From Plantago major (Eukaryota; Streptophyta; Magnoliopsida; Lamiales; Plantaginaceae), in NCBI GenBank assembly GCA_026545765.1, contig JAIFAC010000191.1, positions 1-64,000 on the forward strand: a stretch of 64,000 bases of DNA. The letters run 5' to 3'. The position numbers and the translations under genes are program-made. Of the stretch, positions 24,072 through 35,449 are shown piece by piece. How positions within the stretch are numbered: the stretch's first letter is position 1; each line of letters opens with the position of its first letter. A model generated the notes under the pieces. It worked only from the letters and a program-made list of their open reading frames with translations, made no database searches and had not been told where the DNA came from.

Positions 24072-24674
24072 TGTTGTGTTTTATCTCAAATCAAGTAAGC
24101 AGGATTTCTGAAACCAAGTTTCAGCTACGTGAATGCTTACTAAAGATGATTGGACGGACCAGATTTAATTCTAGATGATCAATGGCTGAGATCGATTCAA
24201 TCGTTAAAAGTTTGTTATGAGCGGTTATTAAAGAGAAGAGAACAGAAAACAGAGTCAGTTGCTAGTTTGGAACACTCTCAGAAATTCTCTCTCGATTCTT
24301 CATCAATTGCTCTGAGATTTTGCATAGCGGTTGAGGAAGTTTATTCGCACGACTGACGGTTGAAGATATCAGGTTTCGTGATCTGCTCATTGAGAATTGG
24401 TTCGAGTTCCTTTGTCGCTTGTTTGTCGTTGAGATTGATCTTGTTTTCTCTTTCGATTGATTGAGGAGTATAGATAATCGATTAGGCTTGATCTTTGTAT
24501 AGATTGTATAAGCTTGTAATCGAATCTCAGTTGATATCAATATACGTGCTTGGTTTCCCGTGGATGTAGGCTATTTTGGCCGAACCACATAAATTCCGTG
24601 TTTCATCGTTTACGTTTTTGTTGATCGATTGATATTTGTTATCGTTTGGTTGAGATTATTGTTGTGACTCAACA
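24072..24674 (+). repeat. 3' LTR of the copia element
   Basis: This 603-bp copy of 19214-19870 lacks the 55-bp palindrome-rich insertion. It ends CAACA and is followed by the target duplication GGGAC. Confidence 0.95.
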
Positions 24675-24833
24675 GGGACCGGACTGTTGCCCAAATCGAT
24701 TGTTTGATGCACTAAGACAAGATTTTGCTCGTTTCAACCTTTCGTGATATTCACATATGCGATCATGTTAAAAACTTTGTACAACCTTAATTTCTAGTAA
24801 TGAAATTTGGATTATCAAAAAAATCCATTGATG

Positions 24834-25027
24834 GCCAATGCGAGGCATAGTTCAATTGGTTATCCATAACTTCATAGGTTATGGGTCCAATTTCCGTCGA
24901 GTATGGGTTTGTGATCTAGTCTATGGTAGTTGTGATAAATTGAGTGATAATTATATCATAATTGATATGAATGATATATTAGTTCAATTGTTGTAATATG
25001 ATTGTAATATTGATAATCTCAAAAAAA
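24834..25027 (+). mobile_element. tRNA-derived SINE, copy 1
   Basis: The 5' part contains a box A-like TAGTTCAATTGGTTA and a box B-like GGGTCCAATTTCC, the internal RNA polymerase III promoter of tRNA-derived SINEs. The 3' end is TTGATAATCTC followed by A residues. Flanks ATCCATTGATG (24823-24833) and ATCATTGATG (25028-25037) look like a target duplication with one base changed. Related copies lie at 30258-30440 (minus) and 62690-62856. Confidence 0.7.
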
Positions 25028-25037
25028 ATCATTGATG

Positions 25038-25555
25038 TGGTCACGTAGCATATATTTAATGTATGTTTGGCAATACCTTAAGTTAATTGGGTTTGGGTAA
25101 CAGTAGAATCTTTCGCATTGTACTATTGTTAGTACACCATTCAAAATTTAACAAATGTAATAATAAAACAATAAATTATAAACAATTTAATAATTTAAAA
25201 AAATTTCAAAAATACATATTACATATAATTACAAAACTCATCCTCCTAAATCTTATATTTACATTTTATACTCCAGACTTAATCTTCTTCTCCACAATTC
25301 TCCTCCACCACCACCTCCCACACTCCATCAACCACCACCACGACTTTATTTTTGTTTTTTTTTTTTTACTTGAATGAAACACCCGAGCTTCCGTGAAAGC
25401 TTTAAATGAGCTTCCATGGGAGCTCATTTTCGAGCAGTCATGGAGCTCGATTTCAGCTTCCATAGAAGTCCTTTTTTGAGCTTTTTCAAAGATTCCATGG
25501 AAGCTCTAACCGGAGCTCCAGTCATTTTTTATAAAATTAATTTTGAAATGAATTT
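25038..25555. other. Spacer with palindromic AGCTTCCATGGAAGCT-like repeats
   Basis: No gene is seen. From 25385 to 25520 degenerate palindromes of the type GAGCTTCCATGGGAGCT occur four or five times. The stretch 25300-25370 is rich in CCACCA and T runs. The region is the insertion target of the CACTA element. Confidence 0.4.
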
Positions 25556-25593
25556 GGGCACTACAAGAAATTACTGAAAAAACGATGGAAAGG

Positions 25594-25665
25594 GGCGACG
25601 GATAAAATCCGTCCCCCCAATAGCGACGGATCGCTAGGGTAGCGACGGATCACATCCGTCGCTAC
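25594..25665. repeat. Left subterminal repeats of the CACTA element
   Basis: Four copies of (A/G)GCGACGGAT or its complement occur within about 70 bp, some paired as GCGACGGAT-CACATCCGTCGC palindromes. The same motif dominates the right end, which supports their role as transposase-binding sites. Confidence 0.85.
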
Positions 25666-26019
25666 CTACTAACAGATAATTTAAGGAAGCATTGATTAAT
25701 TTTAGATTCTGCTTGTTCCTCCATTTCTTCCGCTCTTGACTTTTCCGTCCAATAATTAAATCGTTACGCCAATCTTGGTATCAATTCGAAGCTCGTGGGA
25801 CAAGGAGCTTGGGTGATCGATCAATTTCATCCTTCTTCGGCTATTTTTACCGCAATTTGAGGTATTAGGCTAAACCCTAACTATTCTAAATTTGGAATTT
25901 TTGATAATTTGGATTAATTGTATGCTATAGACAATTATGGTAGCTAGTATATGTTATATGAAGTAGTGGGTTAAGCTTGGGGTTGTCAATTGATTGATTT
26001 TGTTGTGAAATTAATTTAT

Positions 26020-26121
26020 TGTTTGATGTTTGATTGATTAAGCTTGATTTTCATGTTTGATGTTTAATTGATTAAGCTTGATTTTCATGTTTGATGTTTA
26101 ATTGATTAAGCTTGATTTTCA
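26020..26121. repeat. 34-bp tandem repeat, three units
   Basis: A unit beginning TGTTTGATGTTTAATTGATT is repeated at 26020-26053, 26054-26087 and 26088-26121. The second and third units are identical, and the first differs at one base. It lies in non-coding CACTA DNA. Confidence 0.9.
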
Positions 26122-26640
26122 TGTTTGATATTTTTGTATATGTATTACGATTAGTATTTTGAAACCCTAATTTTTTGACAAATTTGGAAATTTTGTTAAT
26201 TTTAATGTTAAGTATATATATATCAAATTAGTATTACTAGTTAATTAGTATAATGTTAAGATTTAGTAAATTAACTTTGAGATTGTTATCACTTAGATTG
26301 TTAATTAGTATAATGTTAAGTAGTTTTGATTTGATAAATTCGTATATGTACTAGATAACGAGGATTTAGTTAAGTGTTTTGAGACCATTTGTTGATTATA
26401 TTAATGTGTAATTTATAATTTATAACTCGTAGTAAGTGGTTGAAATGGTTAAAATACATGGGAAATTTTGTAACATATCGAACACTTAATAATTAATCAT
26501 GAAATTATAAGGAACGTATGATAATTAACAATTAATCTCTACAATCTCGGCAGAATTGGAATCGATCTAATAAATTAAATCTGATCTAATCAATTGGAGC
26601 ATTAATAGAATTCTGAAAGTATCTAATGAATTCCGACCGT

Positions 26641-27039
26641 TCATGGATGTACGATAAATCTGATAAATGGCAGAGTTTGTAGAAGTTTTGTAAAAGGGGT
26701 TAAAGGTTTCATCGCGTTTGCCATGGGACGTCCGGCTTGTGCAAACGGGGGTTGATAAAGTGTCCTTGCACATTGAAAACCTGCAGAAACAAGCAATTTA
26801 TGATTCCTGATGTATTCGAGCACTTGAGACGTAATGAATTCATGCCTGAGTATCATGTATGGATTCATCATGGTGAGGAAGCACCGTCCATGGCATACCT
26901 CCAATGGAGGGAGAGGCGGGGTTTGGGGCCACCTATTGAGTACGTTTTTGGTTGTCGGAACATGGGCATGGTGTATTGGGAGGAGGATGTAGATCTGTTG
27001 GAATGCAAGTTCTGTGGTAGGGAGCGTCACAAGTGGTGA
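26641..27039 (+). pseudogene. N-terminal fragment of CACTA TNP2 transposase
   Basis: The segment encodes SWMYDKSDKWQS near 26639, then, after a nonsense codon and frame changes, CKRGLIKCPC...FEHLRRNEFMPEYHVWIHHGEE, the transposase-associated domain (PF13963 type) with its CPC...H...WIHHGE pattern. It ends with CKFCGRERHKW, the CxxCG block that begins the TNP2 transposase domain. A stop follows at 27037-27039 and the rest of TNP2 is missing. Confidence 0.75.
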
Positions 27040-27490
27040 GGAGGGGGCTGCAAGAGAATGATGAGTTTTATCCGTTTTGTCTTTAGGCTTGTATAACTAG
27101 TAATCATTAGTTGATATATGTGAGTGGACATTATGGTAAAATTGAAGCTAATGTAACTTATATTATGTAATGACGTAACAATTGATTGAAGCTAATATAA
27201 CTTATATTATGTAGTAATTGATTGAATTATTGTAAAATTGATTTATTGCCGTAAATGATAGACCTCGATCTAATGAATTCAAATGTGTCAAGTTATTATC
27301 TAACTATTCAATATGTAGACTTAGAGGACGGCGATAACGGTATATTATGTGTATTATAACTAGTTAGTAGTTGATAACACTTGAGTATTTCTGTTCTGCA
27401 TGAAAAATGGTTACATGTGTTATTTATAATTTGTTCTGTATTATAACTCGTACTAACACATTTTATTGTATTTGTTACATGTTTTTGCAG

Positions 27491-28980
27491 ATGCCGCGAC
27501 AGAGACCACGTACCTATTCCCCACGCCGACCGCATGATGGTGGGGGAGACAGTCGAGAGGGGTGAGGGCTCAGTAGTCGAGGCGGGTCTCGAGTTCTGAG
27601 ACCCCACCAGTCATAGCGCGACAAGGCTCTACCGGTCGGCCAGACTGGAGGAGGAGGACGATTGTCCCTACCTCGAGTGGGATGCACAGAATCCCAACGT
27701 TACGTGGGACGGGTTGCCTGTGATTTTTCCTCTTGGTTCTGCCAAGTAAGTATTATACATTCTTCTTAAATATGTAAAACATAACTTATGATAGTTGACA
27801 AGTATAAATTGTTGTACTAAAGTAATAAATATTTATTTCTTGTATCTTATACATTGTGACAGTTTATGCCTCGGAGGTCCACAACAAACTAGGTGACATC
27901 TTTGAGGCGGAGAGAGCTACAAGGCGGTGGTGAGTGTTGGTCTCACATCTCGGACCGCATGAGGCGAGTACTTTGATAATTGGGTAAGTTAAAATATGAC
28001 ATTCCTTTATTTGTTATTATAATCGTTTTAATATGAGTGGTACGTTAGCCACTGTATGTGAGTGGTTTGTTAGCCACTTTATTTGGGTGATATGTTAGTC
28101 ACCATTGTGTTAGTAAAATTTAGGACAATGTGAGTGGTATGTTAGCCACTTTGTTTGGGTGATATGTTAGTCACCATATCTGTTATGTTGTTGTATCTTA
28201 TTAAATTGATGTAACATGGTGACGTTATATATATTGACTTTGGATGTTGTATGAAATTGGGAATGTAGAAGAATCGTCATTCCAGATTGATCCCCCAGAT
28301 CTGGCATGTTTACGAGACTGTGGGATCTAAACTGTACAGGGATATGGTCCATACTTGGAAAGCCATTCGGGATCGGAATGGCCCAATGCCTCCACATGTT
28401 GATGCAGAGGAGTGGGCCCTTTGGGATGCCTACTGGTCTCGAACTGATGTCGAGAATAATGCCTTCATCAACAAATAGAACTGGGCATCTCAGTCTGATG
28501 CAGCAGGAAGGGCCGTTCACCACCTTGGGAGGCGATCTACTCTCACTGATTATTACCAATCGGTAAGTATATATATGTTTTTTTTTCAATCTAGCATTAC
28601 GTGTATGTATTGTGTCTCTGCTCTATTACTTGTGAGATGATAAATTGTTGACTATATATGTTGTTCAGATGTCACGGGGGGAGGTGAAATCCAAGTATGA
28701 CATCTTCAAGAAGGCCAAGCATAAGGGCGGGGTATGGACTGACTCCCGGGCCGAGTCTATTGCGGTATGTTTATGTTGCTTAAAGTTCATATTTGTACAC
28801 TATTACAAGTTATTTTTGAAAAACAATAACTGATCATGATATCTGCTATTTACGATTTCAGGCTGAGGTTGATGCTCGGTAGCGAGGGAGGAAGAGAGGC
28901 GGGTGATGTCATCAACTGAACAAGTTGACAACATCTTCTTAGAGGTCAACAAACCGGACATCAAAGGACAAATATATGGA
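27491..28980 (+). pseudogene. Second CACTA gene, Transposase_24-like, multi-exon
   Basis: Apparent exons: 27491 to 27747 (MPRQRPRTYSPRRPHDGGG, later CPYLEWDAQNPNVTWDGLP, donor AAG|GTAAGT); 28267 to 28562 (IPQIWHVYETVGSKLYRDMV, then YWSRTDVENNAFINK, donor GTAAGT); 28669 to 28765 (MSRGEVKSKYDIFKKAKHKG, GGVWTDSRAESIA, donor GTATGT); and 28861 onward (AEVDAR, then FLEVNKPDIKGQIYGLG in another frame). The SRGEVKSKYDIF...GGVWTDSRAE block is typical of the Ptta/En/Spm plant transposase family (PF03004), a DNA-binding accessory protein of CACTA elements. In-frame stops (for example 28477-28479 and just after AEVDAR) and frameshifts show it is broken. Confidence 0.75.
28034..28176. repeat. Intron repeat of GTTAGCCAC and GTTAGTCACC units
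   Basis: A unit of about 46 bp (GAGTGGT-TGTTAGCCACTTT-TTTGGGTGATATGTTAGTCACCAT) is present at 28060-28104 and 28131-28176, with a partial unit from 28034. It lies in an intron of the CACTA gene. Confidence 0.8.
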
Positions 28981-29455
28981 CTCGGGAGCCTCGGTTTGAG
29001 CTTGGCTAGTCCGGGGTGCTCCTCATCATCATCCCAATGATCTAGGCGTCCGGTTTCACACAGCCCGTGTCTCGGATATAGTGCGATCGCGAGTCGTAGA
29101 ACATGTTGCGGCTAACTCGAAGATGGAGCGGCGAGAGAACAAAGGAGGAGATGGAAGCGGCGACGAGAACGCAATGGGAAACGGCGCCTTGATTCTGAGA
29201 TGGAGGCTTTCATGTCGGCTCGGCGGCACCACCCGTCTGGTAGCTAGTTATGTATATGTACAATGTACGTTCGGATATATTATATTTAGACTTGTTCGGA
29301 TAATTTAGACTTATTCGGATATTACATTTTTGATTTATCATTTATTGAAACATTTTCCGTATAATTGATTTATTATCGAGCATTATATTGATTAAATAGA
29401 TGAAATACGAAAAACAGGGATTAATATTAAAAAAATAAAATTTAAAAAAAAATTA

Positions 29456-29815
29456 TTTTGTGACGGAATTAGTGACGGAATTTGAGATTTCGTCACTAAT
29501 TTCAATAAAACATTGGGCGACGGATAGAATCTATCCGTCGCTACATGGGTCTATCCGTCGCCCAATGTAGCGATGGATAGATTCTATCCGTCGCACAGTT
29601 TGGCGACGGATAGAATCTATCCGTCGCTAATAATCGATTTTTTAAAAAATATAAAAAAAAAAAGGTCAAACAAGATAATCCGTCGCGAATTGGGCGACGG
29701 ATTATCTATCCGTCGCCATAGCTCCAGTGGGGCAACGACATTATTATCCGTCGCCAGAGCTGGGGCGACAGATCGCTGTTCTATAGCGACGGATAGATCC
29801 GTCGCTACAGACCAG
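29456..29815. repeat. Right subterminal repeats of the CACTA element
   Basis: At least a dozen GCGACGGATAG or CTATCCGTCGC motifs occur in both orientations, many as palindromic pairs (GCGACGGATAGAATCTATCC then GTCGC). The outermost lies about 25 bp from the TTGTAGTG terminus. Confidence 0.9.
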
Positions 29816-30257
29816 TATTTTTGTAGTGGGGGGTGTTTAGTCAATATTTGATTAATGGAAGGTTTGTTTTAAATTGTTCTTGGGTATCTTTTGTTAATTT
29901 TAAAATATAAAGTATATGTAATTAATTCAACCTTATAATATGAGATCTATTATGCGACTATGCAATGCCTGTTGCATTAATAAAAAATAGAGGGTTGCGA
30001 TTACATCTAAAAGTAATCTAATGGTTTAGAATGTAGTACTAAGAATAGTACAATACGAGATTGATAGCTATCCCCAGGTTAATTTCACCTTATTTTGGCA
30101 AATAAGGTGATTTGACTCAAATAAGGTTGTCTGATAAACACCCAACTTATTATTTTTAATTTATCTTATAAGGTAGATTAAAAAATGAGGTATTTCATGC
30201 ACCTTATTATAATAAGTCTGCCTTATAACTATTTTTTCTCTTTTAAATTAAATATAA

Positions 30258-30440
30258 ATTTTTTTGAGAATATTACTATATATTACAATCATATTACATC
30301 AATTGGACTAATATATCATTCGACATTCATATCAAACATTATATAATCATTACTCAAATTATCACAAGCTAGCATACACTACATCACAAATCCTGTCGAT
30401 TTAATCGAACTCATAACCTCTTATTATTAATCATTTGCCA
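30258..30440 (-). mobile_element. tRNA-derived SINE, copy 2 (antisense)
   Basis: On the minus strand: box B-like GAGTTCGATTAAATC, then GATTTGTGATGTAGTGTATG, GATATATTAGTCCAATTG, ATGTAATATGATTGTAATAT and a CTCAAAAAAA tail. The order and sequence match the SINE at 24834-25027. Box A is degraded or missing. Confidence 0.7.
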
Positions 30441-31147
30441 AACATGTTGATTCAAATAAGTTACATTATCAGTTTCAAATTTCAGTTATCTTATCGGTTA
30501 CCTTATCAATTTCAGTCATCTTCTAAACACTAATCACCTTAGGTTTTCAATCAACCTATCATTTAGTTTTTCAAACATAGCTTCAATATATATTGGCTAG
30601 TTTTGCAATTATGTTTGTGAAGGGGTGGTTTGAGCAATTCACTCAATCCACTTTGCCAAATTATTGTCCAAAAAAGTTGAAAAGTTGATTGATTGTCCGA
30701 ACTTGAGTCGACCACGTGGACGATAAATTAATTAAGTTGGTAACGTTGTAACCTGTGGTCGCAACTCGCTAGCCACTTCGACTTCAGAATGATTAATGCC
30801 GTTTAGCAAACAATTAACATTAATTTACCATTCATCAGTTTTTTTATTTCACGTACAATTAAAAAGGTTTATAATTCATTATTACACCTACATAAAATCG
30901 GGTTATTATTTATCTGTTAACGATCTTTGAAATAAACTATATCAAAGTCTTATGTAACAGCCTATGAAATTAAAGTGTTTCACGTTATATTAATGAATTG
31001 AGAGTTTTTCACGATGGTATATAGTGACATACAATATTTGAATGTGCTGCAAATAATATATAATGTACACGTAAGAGTCAATTTTTAAGTAGTTAAGACA
31101 CTACAACCTGATCTAATATAGATCATTCATATCATAATATGGAGTTA

Positions 31148-31305
31148 TCCTGTGTTCTTTTCAACTGAAATTTACTGAACTGAATTGAACTGAACTAAAC
31201 TGAACTGAACTGAACTGAATTGTAGTATAAAATATAACTAAGTAGAACAGAACTGAACTGAACTAAACTGAACTAAATGAGTTTTTAGTTGAAGAGAACA
31301 GAGCC
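31148..31305. mobile_element. Tourist-like MITE rich in AACTG repeats
   Basis: Imperfect terminal inverted repeats TCCTGTGTTCTTTTCAACT and AGTTGAAGAGAACAGAGCC are flanked by TTA (31145-31147 and 31306-31308), the PIF/Harbinger target. The interior is built from AACTG-type pentamers. No coding. Confidence 0.65.
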
Positions 31306-31347
31306 TTATTCATATTTAATCATCATGATATTATATATTGATACTAA

Positions 31348-31579
31348 GGCTTCATTTGGTTTGAGGGAAAATGAGAGAAAAGAAAAAAAATACGGGAAAA
31401 TAAAATTTTCCTGAAAAATGTGAGGGAAAAACAACTTTCCTTATTTTATGGAGATAGATATATTTAATATAGATTTTCATAAATTTTTCAGGATTTCCTG
31501 AGAACTACCAAATGGCGGGAAACAATATTTTCCCCTATTTTTTTTCTTTTCCCCCATTTTCCCTCAAACCAAATAAGTC
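31348..31579. mobile_element. Tourist-like MITE
   Basis: Termini GGCTTCATTTGGTTTGAGGG and CCCTCAAACCAAATAAGTC are inverted repeats, flanked by TAA (31345-31347 and 31580-31582). TTTGGTT-type ends and a TAA target fit PIF/Harbinger MITEs. No coding. Confidence 0.7.
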
Positions 31580-31710
31580 TAATATAAACACAATAGTTCT
31601 TTATATAATAAATATTGCCCTTGATTTAAAACTACACATTGTATATTTTGTATAAAAGTATCTACTATTCCACTAAGTAAACTAAATAGACACCAAGAGT
31701 ACATCTAGTA

Positions 31711-31954
31711 TTCCTTTCGTCCCATAAAACTTAATACATTTACTATTTTTAACCGTCACATAAAACTTCATATATTCCAGAAAGAAAGCTATCACACACA
31801 CAACAAATAAACAATCTCAATTGACATCATATTACACATTCCGCCACTAAAAGTATGCATTTTTATATCTTATCCTTAGTACTACTATTTTTTTTAATCC
31901 AAAACTATGAGTGAGTCATCATTAATATATGAAATTTTTCTGGGATGGATGGAG
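31711..31954. mobile_element. Stowaway-like MITE
   Basis: The left end TTCCTTTCGTCCCATAAAAC and right end TTTTTCTGGGATGGATGGAG are decayed versions of the CTCCCTCCGTCCC Stowaway terminus, each beside TA. Confidence 0.6.
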
Positions 31955-32062
31955 TATTAATTATTAGGAGAGACCAACATATTAAAGAGATTAATACAAA
32001 TAATTTATTTAGATTTATACCATTTTAATGTTCGATAATGTAAGTTTAAATCTTAAGTTATA

Positions 32063-32305
32063 CTCTCTCCGTCCCAGTTTCATTTTTCCGCATTCCGTTT
32101 TGGACCTTCCCAACTTTATCTTTATATCCCTTAAATGAAAAATTTATATCCTACTTTATACACTATCTCTCATATTTTATTCACTATTTATCATACTTTA
32201 TTCATTATTTTTCCTACTTTATCACCATATCTCCTACTTTATTCACTTTTCTCTTAAATCTTGTGTCACACGGTCTGCGGAAAGATGAAACCGGGAAGGA
32301 GGGAG
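32063..32305. mobile_element. Stowaway MITE
   Basis: Near-perfect terminal inverted repeats CTCTCTCCGTCCCAGTTTCA and TGAAACCGGGAAGGAGGGAG, flanked by TA at 32061-32062 and 32306-32307, with no coding capacity. Confidence 0.9.
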
Positions 32306-32307
32306 TA

Positions 32308-33199
32308 GTTACATGGTCTCCGAGAGAAGTAATTTCACTTTGTTGGCAAAGACATTTACAACTACCATATTCATGAGAACATCATCACATCATGACTTGG
32401 GGCCCAAACAACCCTAAAATAGATACTACTACTTGTTTCCCAAAATCTCCCAAAAACTATTTGCAAAATAGTCCACATATTCCCAAGTAACTACACATAA
32501 CTCTGTCAGATACACAAAACTTTAACCACCACACTTTCCAACCACCGCCCAGGCGCCCACAATCCATCCATTAATGGGGATGGCAATTTGCCGCTCTTCG
32601 GTGTGCCACTAAAAGAGTATTCATCCGTTAAAATATTTCAGGGTATTTGTTTTGTATCTATTACAGTAAAAAAATTAAATTAATTTTTTCTCCACTAAAC
32701 AATCATCATTCTCTTTCTACCATACTCTTGCTTCCTCTTTACTTTTTCAATCAAACTGACAATCTTAAACCAATCAAACATCAGTTAAACCAATCACATA
32801 AACATTATAGTTATATTTATAAACATTAGAGGTTTTATTAAGATTATCGGTAATATATATATACATAGAAAATGATATAATGTGTACACTCATAAAACAT
32901 TACTAATATTGTTTAAAATATTATACATATACGTAAAACGTCGATCTCGCGCCTCTACCAAATACAGTTCTCTTTCAAGACTTTGTGAATATTTAATTGA
33001 TTTTTGAGTTCTGTTCGATAGTATATTAAACATCCAAATCAAGTTATATGATATGAATTAGAATAATTATAGTAGAATTGTGTGATAAAAGAAAAATAAC
33101 AGTGATTTTGAGTTATGAATTATGCGGTTGATGAATTATAAAGTGCACTTGTTATTGTGACTCAAAGAAAGGGACTAATCACTAATGGGTGCCACTAGG
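32308..33199. other. Spacer, no gene seen
   Basis: AT-rich DNA. A 60-codon plus-strand frame at 32647-32829 is low-complexity and unsupported. Confidence 0.3.
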
Positions 33200-34694
33200 T
33201 GGCAGGATGTTCTTGGTGTTTCTTAAACAGGAAGTAGATTCCTTGATGGCGGAGCAAGTAGAGGTGTTTTTTTGAGTTACTCAATTTATCAATACACCTT
33301 AAATTCCTTACCACTTATCTTTCTTGGATGATGAGGCATCTTAAGACACCTCATTTAGCACTTTTTACCTTTCTTTTACTAATTATTTAGTTGTGTTTTG
33401 TAAATATTTTGTGTAGTTTGTTGTGTTTGGTGTGCTTCCACCTTGTATCCAGGATCTAGGTATTTTCGAGAAGAAATTAGGCCAAAATCGTGCATTTTGT
33501 TGCATTACCGGAAGGTCAAAAGTTCTAAGGTCTCAAAGGTGCTGGAATGTGGAGTGCCATGGTCGAAACGGAAATGCATTTGGAGTTATGATGAAGTTTC
33601 TATAGCCGTTTAAGTGAAAACTTGCGAAAGTAGAACTATATTGGAGTGGTCTAGCCATTTTTGGGCATAACTTCTTCATACGATGTCGGATTGACCTCAA
33701 ATCGGCGGTCACGCGAAGATATATAAAAGAGGAATCTGGTGGTGAAGGTGGAGCAAGCAAGCGATCGCCCACTTCGAGCGGCAGGCGATCGCCTACTGCG
33801 TTCAGCTCGTCTCTGGTGTTACTTTTTCCATTTTTTGTGTTTTAAACTCCAGATTTTGGTAATTCAAACATACTTTTCATTCTAGACACATTTTGGGAGA
33901 GGTTTTGAGAGAGTTATAGGGTTCGAATCATCATCCATCTGATCAAGTTGGATATTTGGTTCACCATTTAGCTTCAAGATTTCTTCCTGTAACAGTACTT
34001 TCACCACTGTTATCCATTGGAGCTCGGTAATTCATCAGTATTCAGTAAAGTTGTATAGTTTCTGATTTCTTACTTCTTGTTGATGTTTATTGCTTGGTTT
34101 ATCATATTTCTTGACTGTGATAACATGAGTATGAGTAGCTAAACATCACCAATGGTTGGGTGGTGAAATATTGAGCATGCTAGTGTAGGATCTTTGGATG
34201 AATATGCAATGTTTATTGTTTGTAAATCTTTCGAATCGTTTATAGTTCAATGTCTTAGCAATCGTTTTCTAATACAAAAAATCTACAAAAGGAATTCACA
34301 CCTCAAGGTTACTTACGATTTAAGCCCAACACATTCGACTACAAACAAGTAGAATTGACAACTCTGCTACGTACATTGAACGATTTTACTTTCAAAGTCG
34401 TATTCTTCATTGCATTCCTTCAGTAGCTAGCTTTCGATGAAACCACCATCCCATGCCTCCTTTAGTTGATTTACAAACTCATGTTTGCTGATTACTATCT
34501 ATTTAGTTGTGAAAGAAAGAATTGGTAGTCGTAAGTCGCAATTCTTAGTTGAACTAATCTTTTAAAACACCGACAAGCTTAGTTAAGTCCTTTGAGAACG
34601 ACACTCGGGGCAACTTATCAACTCACTATGTGTTTTCTAGTGATCCTTAATATTGCTCTTGTTTTATAAATTAAGGACTTGATTTGACGCATCA
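33200..34694 (+). repeat. Probable solo gypsy LTR (Athila-like)
   Basis: A long mixed-composition block without coding, ending GATTTGACGCATCA. It has features I associate with Athila-type LTRs: a paired GGCGATCGCC-type motif (33761-33798), a GGTTTTGAGAGAGTTATAGGG stretch near 33900, and a late block GAACGACACTCGGGGCAACTTATC near 34598. The left border is not defined and no internal region follows, so a solo LTR or fragment is the best reading. Confidence 0.4.
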
Positions 34695-34699
34695 TTGGA

Positions 34700-35449
34700 C
34701 ATAGGGTGGAGGGACGCGGCTAGTATGAGTGAGGGGCAAGGGAGATTTTTTGACCTTTTAATTTTTTGACCATAGGGTGTAGGAGCCTTTGCAATTTGAT
34801 GTCGGTTTTGGAATTGACGGTTTTAGAAGATTGTTGGTAAGACCCCTTGTAGTGCACTTTTGGTTGCTACAAAGGACCATCACTCTTTGTCGTGTCTCTA
34901 TATGTACGAAGAGTATTCCGCCTTTGTTGTCTTGGTTTTTGGACTCGTCCACAACCCCTCACTCTCGGCTAGACTATGGTGGTGACCAAGATGACAACTA
35001 GATTTCACTAAGGGGGTTAAACCTTGTATCTTCATGGCTATGGAATTGACATATTTTGGTTTGCTTTGTCATGGCTTTAAATTATTCTTCTTTGCTTTTA
35101 TAAATCATGGAGAGGTGTCGGCAAATATAAACGCAAGTTTCTTATGGATTTGACGGATTCTATTCTGGAGAAACATGACAAGGTGAATAATTGAATGAAA
35201 AACACGAAAGCAAGATGGATTGAATGATGTTTGTTTGAGCCTGCTGTGGTAAAAACGGTTTGGAATTTTTTATCTTGATAAAAGACTCAATTGTAATGGG
35301 CCAGGGCTTGTGGTTAGGGACAAAAATGCAGATGGATATAAAGCTATTTGGTAGTAGACTAGTAGTTTTGGAGGTTGTGATTGTAATACTTTGTATGGAA
35401 ATCTTGCGTTATTAATTATTTTTTTGAGGTTTCAAAAAAAAAAAAAAAA
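34700..35449 (+). mobile_element. Poly(A)-tailed retroposed fragment
   Basis: It ends in 16 A at 35434-35449, preceded by TTGCGTTATTAATTATTTTTTTGAGG, again like a LINE 3' end. A 70-codon plus-strand frame at 34789-35001 has no recognisable domain. No target duplication was found. Confidence 0.35.

Larger units (their letters stand above)
19214..24674 (+). mobile_element. Ty1/copia LTR retrotransposon, complete but decayed
   Basis: This 5461-bp element is flanked by a perfect 5-bp target duplication GGGAC (19209-19213 and 24675-24679). LTRs are 19214-19870 and 24072-24674, both with TG...CA ends (TGTTGT...CAACA). Domain order is Gag, protease, integrase, reverse transcriptase, RNase H, the copia order. 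Apart from one 55-bp insertion, the LTRs differ at only a handful of sites over about 600 bp, so insertion is fairly recent. The coding region nevertheless has many stops and frameshifts, so the copy is not autonomous. Confidence 0.95.
25559..29828 (+). mobile_element. CACTA (En/Spm) DNA transposon, internally deleted
   Basis: This 4270-bp element starts CACTACAAGAAATTAC and ends with the inverted terminus TTTTTGTAGTG. A 3-bp target duplication GGG flanks it (25556-25558 and 29829-29831). Both subterminal regions carry many GCGACGGAT and ATCCGTCGC repeats, the usual binding sites of the CACTA transposase complex. Inside are a fragment of the TNP2 transposase gene and a second multi-exon gene. 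Most of TNP2, including the catalytic core, is absent, so the copy depends on another element for movement. Confidence 0.95.

Noticed and set aside
28030..28180. CRISPR-like spaced repeats
   Set aside because: A few imperfect repeats inside a plant transposon intron, with no regular spacer structure; ordinary tandem duplication.
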